The notes beneath the pieces were generated by a model. The model searched no databases. It saw nothing but the letters and a program-made list of their open reading frames with translations, and had not been told where the DNA came from. A DNA stretch of 64,000 nt from Theobroma cacao (lineage: Eukaryota > Streptophyta > Magnoliopsida > Malvales > Malvaceae): contig NC_030855.1 of the NCBI RefSeq assembly GCF_000208745.1, positions 14,521,564 to 14,585,563 of the forward strand, read 5' to 3'. The first letter of the stretch is position 1; every line of letters starts with the position of its first letter. This document shows, piece after piece, positions 46,441 through 56,795 of this stretch. The translations under genes were made by a program, and so were the position numbers.

Positions 46441-46747
46441 AATATTAAGATACCATGTTTGTATTTTTTCTCACTCGTATGAATATCTGCACTCAAACAG
46501 CTTATTTTTTATGCAATGAGAGCAAGTGGATTTTATTTTTTAAGATGTGCTAGAGTTTTCAACCTTTTGAACAGAATTCACTCAAGTAGCAAATGTTGGC
46601 TCATTTATAATGTTTAGTTCGTACTTTTTGAGGGCAATTTTCTCCCATTCTTGTGTCATAACTATTGGAGGGGTTTAGTATACAAACCAATAAATCCAAG
46701 AGAAATTGTTAAGTAGATTACTCTACCACGTCAACTATGATCCCACC
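46441..46747. other. Intergenic sequence, nothing recognised
   Basis: Ordinary AT-rich DNA between the PDR 3' end and the MITE-like element. Confidence 0.5.
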
Positions 46748-46941
46748 CAGAGGCGGATCCAGGAATTTTTTTGACTGGTGTAATAAATAAAATAATAATA
46801 GTAATAATTAAAAAAATTAGTTAGTACATTAATATCACTAATTACATAAAACTCTAGTATAAGTAATATAATTAGTAGGGATTTTTGGCACTTAAGTGGT
46901 GTCACCTGACACCACTTGTGTCAACCTAGGTTCGCCCTTTG
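46748..46941. mobile_element. MITE-like element, 194 bp
   Basis: The left end CAGAGGCGGATCCAGG and the right end CCTAGGTTCGCCCTTTG are imperfect inverted repeats of about 16 bp. The interior is AT-rich, with an internal hairpin GTGGTGTCACC / GGTGTC-type around 46905 (GTGTCACCTGACAC). CAGRGGCGGA termini are common on hAT-like MITEs of plants, but no 8-bp target duplication is visible, because the right flank is the Sirevirus LTR. Confidence 0.6.
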
Positions 46942-47094
46942 AATTAGTTTTAAAATTGACCTTAGTTTTGAAATAACAAAGTTTAATGATCTAAATATGC
47001 TTTTAAACTAAGTGAAACTTTTTTTTTGATTGAAGAATAATCCTCAAAATGTTTTGAAGTTGTTTGTGAAAAGAAAAATCTATTTGAACACTTT

Positions 47095-47735
47095 GAATCT
47101 CAAATTCCAATTATTAGAATCAACTTCTAGAAGTAAAGTAATGGACTGTTTGCAAAACAAAATGCAATATTTCTTCTCTGAAATAGGAAAAATTGATTTC
47201 TTTAAAGAGGAAACATTGATTATTGAAGAAATAAAAGATACTGGAACAAGAAGAATTGATATCTAAAAAGTAGTGGCTGATTCCTGATAAGGTAGAAGAA
47301 ATCTGGAAGATCACTGCAAAGGCAAGAATCAACTTCTCAAGCATCAAATGATTGATTCTCAAAGATGCAAAGACAAAAATTAGAAACTTGTTGAAGAAGA
47401 AAAGATGGAGAAAAGGACAAGAATGGAGCGAAAAAATGCAAATTTGAATTTTTATTTTGGCACCCAGGTGATAAGAAGAATCGACTACTCAGATATGCAA
47501 TGATCGATTATCACAAAACAAAATTCTCTTGACTTGAAGTGAGACAAGAAGAATTGATTATTCAGGAATGCAATGATCAATTCTTAGAAAATAAAAAGGT
47601 TCAAGCTCAACTTGAGGCAAGAAGAATTGTTATCACAAGAGTAGAAAGGTCGATTCTCATGAAACAGAGAGGCTTGGGTCATGAAAGAATCGATATCTCA
47701 CACATCCATTGATCGATTCTTGAAGTTCAACTGGC
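47095..47735 (+). repeat. Eight units of AGAATCGAT ... ATCGATTCT inverted pairs
   Basis: Clear pairs lie near 47322-47358 (AGAATCAAC ... TTGATTCTC), 47476-47510 (AGAATCGAC ... TGATCGATTA), 47550-47586 (AGAATTGAT ... ATCAATTCT), 47624-47663 and 47685-47725 (AGAATCGAT ... GATCGATTCTTG). Degenerate ones lie at 47117, 47198 and 47250. Arms within a unit are inverted, 15-25 bp apart, so each unit could fold into a 9-bp stem. Period is about 60-80 bp. The array ends about 80 bp before the TATA box. Confidence 0.75.
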
Positions 47736-47806
47736 ATAAGTCAAGTGGTTCTAGCATTCAAAAATGAAGCCAAATCTCTTTTCAACGGGCAAAAATCTTG
47801 AGGACT

Positions 47807-47814
47807 TATAAATA
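47807..47814 (+). promoter_or_regulatory. Probable LTR TATA box
   Basis: TATAAATA just downstream of the palindrome array. Confidence 0.55.
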
Positions 47815-48513
47815 CCATTATGAAGGACATTTTTGGAGAAAGAGAACACTCAAGAAAATCATTCCAAGAAAAGAAGAAAGTTGATATCCTTAAGGTTCAC
47901 ATCTTTTTCTCTCTTGACTACATACTCTAAAAACAGAGCCTTTATCTTTGAGCTTTCAGTCTTTGAAACATTCTTATTCCTTTGTACCTAACCTAGCTTA
48001 TCAGCCTCTTGAGGCATTAAGCTTTATAACAATCTACTGTTGTAAGGTTATACCTTCATAACAAAAGGTAGAAAAGTTATACCTTTATTAGGAAAAGGAA
48101 ATGTGGTTAACATTAAAAAAAAAAAAGTAGTGCGGTTGTGCTTGATCCATAAAAGGCAGTGACTTGTGAAAATTGTGCTTGATCCAAAAAAAATAGTAAC
48201 TTGTAAAGATTGTGTTTGAACCTGATTCCAAAAGGCAATATTTATTTGATTCAAACTTCTTATGTTATAAAGGAAGAAGACGTAAGCTTTGATGACTGAG
48301 CCTCTACAAAAATCATGGTTTGGTATTTTCTTTTCCTTTATCCTCTTTGCTTGCTCCCTACTTTATTTTTGTAAGCTCACATACTTTAGTTTTCAAGCTT
48401 AGTACTTAAAGTTTTAATCTTTAACTCGATTTTTAAGAAATAATAAATTTTTATTTTGAAAACTAATTCACTCCCTCTTCATTACTTTATCTCAAGCTTC
48501 TCTATCTAACAAT

Positions 48514-48526
48514 TGGTATCAGAGCC
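48514..48526 (+). other. tRNA-Met primer binding site
   Basis: TGGTATCAGAGCC, a perfect match to the usual plant copia primer site, 2 bp after the LTR end. Confidence 0.92.
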
Positions 48527-48539
48527 AAGTTCTCAAGTG

Positions 48540-49606
48540 TGCAAGTTTAATAACCTTTAGAAGTTCTTGAAAGAAGCTTGAAGAGATAAAAATAACTAAA
48601 ACAAGTTTTATTGGTGAATGACAGTCGATGATGAGACCTTTTTTGTTTTTCGAAGAGAACTATCCATTTTAGAGGATGAGGTTTGAAAACTTTATTCTAT
48701 TGGTTGATCTGGATATATGGGATATCATTTTGGAAGAACCTTATGTCTCGAGTAAGCTTGTATATAGTGTAAGACATATCAAAACTAGAGTTGAGTGGGA
48801 TGACAAGGATAGAAAATTAGTTCAGCTAGATTATAAAGCAGTGACTGCTCGACTACATGGACTTAGTGAGAGTGAGTTACATATGGTAACAATGTGTACA
48901 TCATTTAAGGAGATATGGGATAAACTAAAAAAATTGTTATGAAGGCACCACACAAGTGAAAGAGTAAAAAATTGGACTATTGACTCTAGATTATGAGCTA
49001 TTTGAGATAAAGGAGGAAGAGCTAAAAAAAAGAAATGTATGAGAGATTCACAAAGATAAGAGGAGGACTAAAGGCCTTAGGAAAAGAATTCCGTAATGCT
49101 CAGCTAGTGAAAAAAATCTTTATTGTCTTCTTAAGTCATAAAAAACCAAGGTCACAATTATTGAAAAAACTAACGATTTGAATATCCTTAAACTAGATGA
49201 ACTACTTAGATCTCTACTCACTTCTGAAATGCAACTTAAACATAAGAGTGCGAAAGATGAAACACTTTGAGGAGCCATTAAGAAAAAGGGTATGGCTCTT
49301 AAAACCACCCAAAAAGATGATAAGAGAAGTATTAAAAATGATGAAAAGAAGAAGATGATGAGTAAATAGCATTATTAACTGAAAAATTTAATAGATTTTT
49401 GAGAGCTAAACAAGGAGGTAGAGATAGAAGACCCTTTAGAAGAAATGGACCTAAGAAAAATGCAAGGAAAGACATACCAAAGGGTGACCATAGGAAAGAC
49501 CATATCATTTTCTATGAGTGAAATAAGCTTGGTCACACCAAATATAACTACCCTAGTGTCAATAAGGGCTATTCCAAGAAAAAAGTAATGATGGCTGTAT
49601 GGAGTG
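48540..49606 (+). pseudogene. Sirevirus gag, first part, broken by a solo LTR
   Basis: Motifs: RFENFILLVDLDIWDIILEE, VEWDDKDRKLVQLDYKAV, LSESELHMVTMCTSFKEIWD, then after frameshifts KFNRFLRAKQGGRDRR and SKKKVMMAVWS. The zinc knuckle near 49510 reads FYE-stop-NKLGHTKYNYP, so all three Cys positions are lost while His remains. It stops at the GAGTG target site (49602-49606); the frame resumes at 52590. Confidence 0.85.
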
Positions 49607-52584
49607 TGTAAAGACTGACCTTATAAATGCTTGTTATGATATACATGTGATGAATAGCATGTTTACATGCTAGGAGGGTCCCGAAAAATTTACAAAAGTA
49701 GGTATTGTACCTAGAGGTACAAAAAAGTTGATTTAAACCTCGAACTAGATAAAATAGATATTTTAGAGTGAAATTGAAAATTTTATAGTCCAGGAATGAT
49801 TTAAAATGGTGATTTGGAGTTCGAAGATCAATTTGGAGTCAAATTAGAATTTTCATGTTTTAAGGGTAAAATGGTAATTTTGTCACTCGAGGATAAAATG
49901 GGAATTTTTAAAAAATATTTTGATCACATTTGACTCATTGGAGTATTATGTGAGTTTGAGAGGTGAAAAATTTAAATTCTGACACTTTTAGAGTCCTAGA
50001 GGCAAAACGGTAATTTTACGAGTTTACAGGGGCAAAGTTGGAATTTTGGAATTTTACATCACGTAACACTTGTCATGTCCATGGATTTTAGCCATTAACA
50101 TTTTACACTGTGGATAATTGAAATATTTTATGTGGTGGAGAGAGATTGCTTAATGGATAAGTATTACACATGGACCAATAGAGACATGCCATGTGTCAAG
50201 CTTGGATTATTCTAGAATTTCCTTGTAAAATCTATTTAAAACTCTCTTAATCTCACCCATATGGCAGGCCAAAGTAAGAAGTGAAGAGGAAAGGAAAGAA
50301 CACAAACCCTAGGTGGGAAAATTGAAGAAAAAGTGTGGGATTTCAAGGGATTAAGCTAATAAAGGTAAAATTTTGTGATTTTATCTTGTGATTTACATTA
50401 CCCATGCTTTCTTTTTCATTTTCCATGCTTAGAACTCAAGTTTGCATGATGAACCCATGCTGGCCGAATTTGAAAGGAGAGGTTTTGAGCATTGATTTTG
50501 CTAGATTTCAAGCTAATTAAGTGTTTTTGGTTGTTTGGTAATGGAAAGTATGAAAATCTAATAAGGAATCACTTTGTTCTTCACAAACCCACAAGAGGCC
50601 GAATTTTTTAGGGACGATATTAAGGCTGAAATTGATGATATTTCATAATATTTTGGTGGTATTTAATGATTGGTGAGGCTAGAAATTTAATGAGAAATTT
50701 TGACATGAAAATCTGAATTTTTATCTAATGTATAGACATGTGCAATTTATGGTTTGGACTGATAAATTGAATCATATTCACAGTCATTGAGGTATTTTAA
50801 GTATAATTGGAGTGTAGAAAGTGAAAGAAATCGATTTGGAGTTAAATTGGAGGTTTTAGCCAATTACATTGAGAATAGTGCGAATTAGGTCGAATATCGT
50901 ATTTAAACGGCTATTCGGACATTTTGCATCACATTTCGTGCATTCATATAGATTTATAGAGCCTGAAATAGTTTATGATAAATTGACACAATTTATTAAA
51001 CTTCGTGTCACGTATGATGTATAGGTGGTGAGCCCTCTAATAAGGGTAAAGAGATTGTGCCCGAAGATCAGGAATAGGAGTATATCGAATTCCTAGTACT
51101 GTGAGTAACCTTACTATCATCTTAATTATCTAAAGTGATTTTTATTCAATTTTGTGAATTTTATGAAAAATGAATTAAATGATTAATTTTTTGATTTTAT
51201 AAACAAAATGTGATTTAATGAAATGATTTCATAAAATTGTTTTAAAATTGAATGATGGTTTGAAAATAGAGTAATTGGAGACCATTTGATGTATTGTGAA
51301 TTTATGGTTCTAATTGATTGGCTTATGACAATATTGGCATGAATGGCTGAATTGGTATTTGTGTTGAAATGAATAAACTGTTATTTGCCTTGATAGGCTA
51401 GATAATGATAAAATTGCCATGTCATACTGTTGAATTTTTATTGTATGGTGGGATATTGATTAGCTTACTACAGTGGGCGGGTTCCGTGGACCAGCCTATT
51501 AGAGGGGCACGGTAACCCCGTTATATCTTATCTCAGTATGAGAGGCATGGGTGGATAACTCCTGAGGTTAACACTTTTAGAGTTCACTTCACATCAAACC
51601 ATCACGTGAGGGGAAACTCAGCCAACGCCAAGGAACGACTATGTTTTCAAAATAAAAACATAATTTATGTGTACATGACTTTTTAACAGCCTTGGCGGAC
51701 TCGGTTGGGATAGCCTTCGATCAAGGTATCCTTGATAACTGGGTATGAGAATGATTTTGGCACGAGCCAAAGCTTTTAAGAAATTCATAAGCCATATTAA
51801 TTACTCGATTTATATGAATTGATTTTATTTGGTTAAAACAAAGTGAAAGGTGATGAATTTCAATACGTTAAACTATTTTATCTGTCTCCATTTACTCAAC
51901 TTTAGATGGTTTAGATGGTATCTGTTTACTCACTGAGATTTTATAATCTCACCACCCTCATTTTCAATAATTTCAGGCTCGAGGTAGCCTGTGGATAGCA
52001 GATATCGTCAAGGATTATAGTTGGCTTTACTACTTCAAAAAAAACTATAGGTTTACTACCTTTGTGCACTTTTGTTCCTTGTGGGCCCACGAGTCACTGT
52101 AAAATAAATTTAATATCTTGGTTATCTGTATTATAGTACGTATGAATTTATTTATCTTTTACATTACAAAAAAATTATTTATCGATGACTCTATAAATAT
52201 TATTTTACAAGAAATTAGAATATTTTTATTTTATTCAAATAGTTGCAATATCATTTTTAATAAATTTTTTAGACACCTAAATTTATTTTAAATATGAAAT
52301 ATGTGTTTTCCACTCATCTACTACATCTTTAGTCGAGTTCGAAAAATTTTGAGGAAAAATGACGAAAATACTCCTGTGAGGTGAAAATTATTTTTGCACG
52401 ATTTTGAAATGAAAAAAGCTTAAAATTCTTTAAAAACGAGGATTGGTGATGATTACTCACAGGGGAGATGAAAAAAAATGGTACTAAAGCCTTGCGAGGT
52501 TCCGATTGGCACTCCGGGTAACGAATGTCTACCGGGACATCGCGGCAGTTGTCACGGGCTTGATGGGAGTACCGGGTCGTGACA
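49607..52584 (+). mobile_element. Family A solo LTR, 2978 bp, with target duplication GAGTG
   Basis: It starts TGTAAAGACTGACC (family A TGTCAAGCCCGACC) and ends CCGGGTCGTGACA at 52584. GAGTG flanks both sides (49602-49606 and 52585-52589). There is no internal sequence. It is inserted in the gag pseudogene of the pol-less Sirevirus and has the conserved core at 51471-51747. ORFs near 52329-52703 are chance or run through its border. Confidence 0.92.
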
Positions 52585-52589
52585 GAGTG

Positions 52590-53197
52590 ACAGTGATGAG
52601 CCACAAAATGAAGATGAAAGAGAAGCTGCCAACTTATATTTCATGGGAATCGATGACTTCAAGGTATGCTCTTCAAACATTACCTCTTGTTTATATTACT
52701 TAAATGATTGTTCTTATTCATTTGATGAACTTCAAGATGCATATGATGAATTAGCATTTGAATTTGAACAATGACTTTGAAATATAAGAAGATTATCTTC
52801 AAATTTAAGACTAAAAATGATAATCTTGTCAAAGATAAAATTGAGCTTAAAGATAAGGTTAAATGTTTAGAAAATGAAACATGTGTTTAAAAAAGAAAAA
52901 TGAACACTTGCATGAATCATACTCTAAATGGCACATGAGCTAACAAAAGCTAAATGACATGTTAGAAAATCAAACAACATTTTTTAATAAGGAAGGTTTA
53001 GGATATAATGGAACATAAAAAGAAACTCATCTTAAAAAGAAAAACATGATGCAAACAATGTGTGCATTTGTTGTCACAAGATTGGTCATTCTATTTTTTT
53101 CTATCCATTGAGGTTGGAATGGGTTTCAAAGGGAACCAAAGGAGTGAGCACTAACATATATGGATCCAAAGAAATTTGGATACCAAAACTCAATTGA
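52590..53197 (+). pseudogene. Sirevirus gag, second part
   Basis: The continuation after the solo LTR gives SDEPQNEDEREAANLYFMGI, the acidic segment after the gag zinc knuckle that ends in 'ANL-LM' in this family (compare ERANFCLMPKEEE at 19425). Later, CICCHKIGH near 53062 is a decayed second knuckle, and RLEWVSKGTKG / KEIWIPKLN precede the stop at 53197. Several frameshifts. Confidence 0.8.
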
Positions 53198-54313
53198 AAG
53201 TGATTCTTGCAAGTAGGCTAGAGCAAGGAAGAACTAGATCTTGGAGATTCAAATGTTCTCTAAACAAGAAATGAAAATGACATGAAAAAGCTTTGAGATG
53301 ATAATGAATATTGCTGTTGATTGGTCAATGGGAATGATGTGGAATCTTGGCAAAATGACTAAAACTTTCATGAGAACATCATCAAGGCTTGAAAATGATT
53401 AAGGAGGTAAATCATTTGATACAAAACTCTACAAATCTATGGATGATTCCTTACTTTATCTTACAACAAGTCTTAACATGAATATGTTTTATATATATCA
53501 CTTTGATTGCTGAGATAAATTTGTTTGCTTATTGTTGTGTTTGTACTTCATTTCATGCATAAGCATCACCCAAACTAAAAATGCCACTTTGTTGAGCCCA
53601 CTCTCTCTTTCAAAAGGTAATTTGAAAGAAAAGCTTCAAATTCTCAAAGCTTTTTGAGTGCAAGAATTGATGTTTTAATTTCATTGAAGTCGATTCTCGA
53701 ATAATACAATAAAAAATTTCATAGAATTTATTTTTCATGAAATTAGAATCAATGTTTCAAAGATTCGAAATACTCTTGAAGCATTTCAAAGATGAGAATC
53801 AATCCTTTCTTTTCTAAACGTTGATTCTCAAAGAATCGCGAAAGTTTTTAAAAGAAGTTAGGGCATAGGAATCAACCATAGGAATATTATAAGTTGATTC
53901 CAAATGTTTTAAAAGATAAAAACGCTTGGGTTTCATACCTAAAGACACAATTCTCAATTCTCAAATCACATCAACTAATCATGATTCTTCAAAACCTTTT
54001 TTCTAGAGACTTCAATCATTGAAAAAAACCATTGGGGGTTGAAAAGATTGAATCTTTTCAACAAAATCCTTCCTTTTTCACATTGATAAATTGGTTCCCA
54101 AATCAGCACTCAAACTTTCAAAAGCCCATTTCTTTTGAAAGGAAGAGTTAGCTCAACTCAAAACATCAATTTTCAAACTTCCAAAACCTTGATTCTGTAG
54201 TTCTCAATAGCCTTCAAAATAAATTCTTGATACTATAAACTCAATCAATAGTTCCCAAAAGATCGATAGAAGAAAAAAGGAAAGCACCAGTAACATTGCT
54301 AAAGGTTTAGAAA
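53198..54313 (+). other. Non-coding segment of the Sirevirus with ATCGATTC-type repeats
   Basis: Pol would be expected here but no protease, integrase or RT motif is found. From about 53655 to 54250 the sequence repeats words like AGAATTGATG, GTCGATTCTC, GAATCAATG and TTGATTCTCAAAGAATCG, the same core as the LTR array of this element. Confidence 0.55.
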
Positions 54314-55690
54314 ACTCAGATACTAAATCTTTTTGACTTAATTTTTACAACCAAGGCAGATAAGCATGTCTATGATGATATCTACGCTAAGAGAAAAGTA
54401 GTTCATGGAAGAATCATCAATTTAGCATGGTTTGAGGGTAAGTTTAGATTTTCTTACATTGAAAATTTGAGAAAGTTTGGATGGTATTATTTTTTGACCA
54501 TGAGGAGGTCGATTTATGAAAAATTAATGAAGATTTTTTACTCATATGTGACCTCGGTCTATAGAGGGGAGAATGATGATGGCATGGTGGATCACAACAA
54601 TTCTTTTTTCACCTTTGTTGTTGGGAATGAGCCAATCATCACACCCATTCTGTTGCAAAAAGTATTAAGGTTAAAGCCCACAAGTAGGAATGTACTTATC
54701 CATATGACTGGACAAAATGCAATTTTTGAAGAAGAGTTGAGTGCTAAATTCATTACTGGTCTTGTCACAACTTAAAAATTTCCAAATAGCCATGCTAGGT
54801 TAAGTGCGAATGACAATATTCTGCATTTGATAGTGACCAACACTTTTAAACCTTTTGGGCTTTGTACACTTCAGTAATAGTTGAAGAAATGTGGTTTCTA
54901 TGCCACATTAAAGGGATGACTTCAATTGGTCTTGCTCAATTCATATACAGAGATATGGAGATATTGGCCAGAAGAGGAAGAAATAACTTAGTTTATAGGA
55001 TTGTCATCTCTGAAATGCTAGAGAAATTGAAAATTGCTACATCCCTTGATAAGCTAGTGATGTAAGACAAAGCTAAATGCTTGAACAAAGCATCTTCTAA
55101 AAGGATGCAAATTGAGTTTGACTACGTTAACAATCAATGGATAAAGAAGGGTGTTCAACAAGGAGCTAAGGCTCAAGAAGAAGTAACACGTAAACAAATA
55201 TCAAATGCTCAAACTTCATAACCCTCAATTTAGCCCTTTTCTACATCAAATGTGCTTCCACCATCATCAGTTAATCCTTTAGCAACACATGTGCCATTTT
55301 AACCAGTTGTGCAAGGACTTTTGGCATTGCCAAGCCCAATATATATGGAAAAAAAATGCATATCTAGAACTATTTTCTTGGTTGGACTATAAGAAGAAGT
55401 TGTTTTAATAAAGGATTACTACAGTCAACAAGAAATTTGAGGTAATGGTGAATGATTATTTACACAAGTTTTAGAATATGCTTGATTACTGCAACTATTC
55501 TCTTAACAAGATGAATGACAACATAATTAAGCTTCAAAGGGGAATGGTGACTCTCTCAGAAAATCAACTACAACTTTATAAAAACTAGTAAATATTGAAT
55601 AAGAAGCTTAAACAAAGAATCTAACCACCATATTCTCCAAAAATACAATCACTACCTAGCTCACCAAAATCACCACCACCAAAAAGATAG
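54314..55690 (+). pseudogene. Sirevirus env-like ORF (plant transposon protein domain), broken
   Basis: From about 54330 the frame reads FTTKADKHVYDDIYAKRKVV, then WFEGKFRFSYIENLRKFGW, an open segment of 102 codons (54467-54775), a stop, then ARLSANDNILHLIVTNTFKP and, after a frameshift, VEEMWFLCHIKGMTSIGLAQ and LVYRIVISEMLEKLKIATS. The order LLH-like motif, 'W-hydrophobic' motif, helix and LVYR-ISEML motif parallels the env-like ORF at 2140-3975. A charged, Gln/Pro/Ser-rich tail continues to about 55690. I first considered a cellular gene, but its position before polypurine tracts and a 3' LTR settles it. Confidence 0.65.
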
Positions 55691-55907
55691 CACTTACAAG
55701 CATAATCATAACATTTATCGTTTTTGCTTTGCATGTTGCTTTGCTCTTGAATTTATGGTTTAATCTTCAATAAAATCTATCTTTTGCTTCTGTACATGTG
55801 AAAATGCTTATTGTTGAATACTTGATTACTTGTGCTACTAATGTTCTTGTGTTTCCTTGAGCTTTGAAATTACTTTATACTTTATTTTCCCTCTTTTTTG
55901 ATATAAC

Positions 55908-56087
55908 GAAAAAGGGGACAATATTTTAAGTAAATTTTGGAAGCCTTTCTTGTTTAAATTGGCTAGATTAACATTAAAAATGCTTTTAAATGTTTCTTAA
56001 ATGAATTGAAAAGAGAACGCAAATTCAAGGGGAGTTCTTCATAAGCAAATTTAGCTTTTAATTTTGTCATATCAAATAGAGAGAGAT
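55908..56087 (+). other. Internal and terminal polypurine tracts
   Basis: AACGAAAAAGGGGACAA at about 55906-55922 is the internal tract. AAATAGAGAGAGAT at 56074-56087 directly precedes the 3' LTR start TGTTAGATTT. They are weaker than in the other Sireviruses. Confidence 0.6.
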
Positions 56088-56436
56088 TGTTAGATTTAAA
56101 ATTGACCTCAATTTTGAAATAACAAAATTCAATTATCTAAATATGCTTTGAAACTAAGTGAAAATGTTTTTTAACTTGAAGAACAATCCACAAAATGTTT
56201 TAAAGTTGTTTGTGAAAAGAAAATTTTGTTTAAACACTTTAAATCTCAAATTCCAACTATTAGAATCGACTTGTGGAAGTAAAGTAATTGATTCTTTGCA
56301 AAACAAAAGTCAATATTTCTTCATTGAAAAGTAAAAATCGACTTCTTTAATAAGGAAACATTGATTCTTGAAGAAACAAAAGCTACTGAAACAAGAAAAA
56401 TTGATGTCTAAAGAAGTAATGGTCGGTTCATGATAA
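56088..56436 (+). mobile_element. 3' LTR fragment of the pol-less Sirevirus, 349 bp
   Basis: It matches the first part of the 5' LTR (TGTTAGATTTAAAATTGACC onward) up to GGTCGGTTCATGATA, then breaks into a different repeat at about 56436. Confidence 0.8.
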
Positions 56437-56795
56437 CTCTATTTTATAGAGTTATTTTGTCACATTTTGAGTATTAAATTGGCTAAGTTCTTGAAATTAG
56501 TTTAGAAATTAGATATTTTTAGCTATTTGTCTCAATTTAGTAAATCATGTTAAGTTGATTAAATTTAATTATTTTAATTTAATTTGATGATAATTTTCTT
56601 TTAGTTTAGTTATTATTGAGTTAGTTTTATGCTTTTGTCGGTGTGCAATTAAAATGGTTTCAATTGGTGAAGAAGAATGCATGAATTGCCAAGTGCCTTT
56701 CTCATACATGTTTCAATATTTTAAGTATAACTCTCATTATGAAAGTCCAATTCAAGTGATTCTTAAGCCATTGGAAAGTTAAGAAATAGGGCTAC

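Larger units (their letters stand above)
46942..48511 (+). mobile_element. 5' LTR of the pol-less Sirevirus, about 1570 bp
   Basis: The start is approximate, since the first bases appear altered where the LTR meets the MITE. It ends CTATCTAACA, followed by AT and TGGTATCAGAGCC. It holds the longest AGAATCGAT array and a TATA box. ORFs within 47030-48254 are shadows. Confidence 0.8.
46942..56436 (+). mobile_element. Sirevirus without pol: LTR, gag, env-like, LTR fragment
   Basis: The order is 5' LTR (46942-48511), perfect tRNA-Met primer site, gag (48540-49606 and 52590-53197, split by a solo LTR), a non-coding palindrome-rich segment, an env-like ORF (54314-55690), polypurine tracts and a truncated 3' LTR (56088-56436). 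No protease, integrase, RT or RNase H motif could be found, so the element depended on others or lost pol. The 5' and 3' LTR starts are close in sequence: TTTAAAATTGACC, then TTTTGAAATAACAAA in both. Confidence 0.85.

Noticed and set aside
48514..48526. tRNA-like words such as TGGTATCAGAGCC at several places
   Set aside because: These are primer binding sites next to LTRs; no cloverleaf or full tRNA gene surrounds them.
52506..52703. ORF crossing the right border of the solo LTR
   Set aside because: It is half LTR end and half gag in a chance frame; the gag frame itself starts at the target duplication.
54467..55065. Candidate cellular gene with two adjacent ORFs
   Set aside because: Motif order and position before polypurine tracts and a 3' LTR fit a Sirevirus env-like relic.
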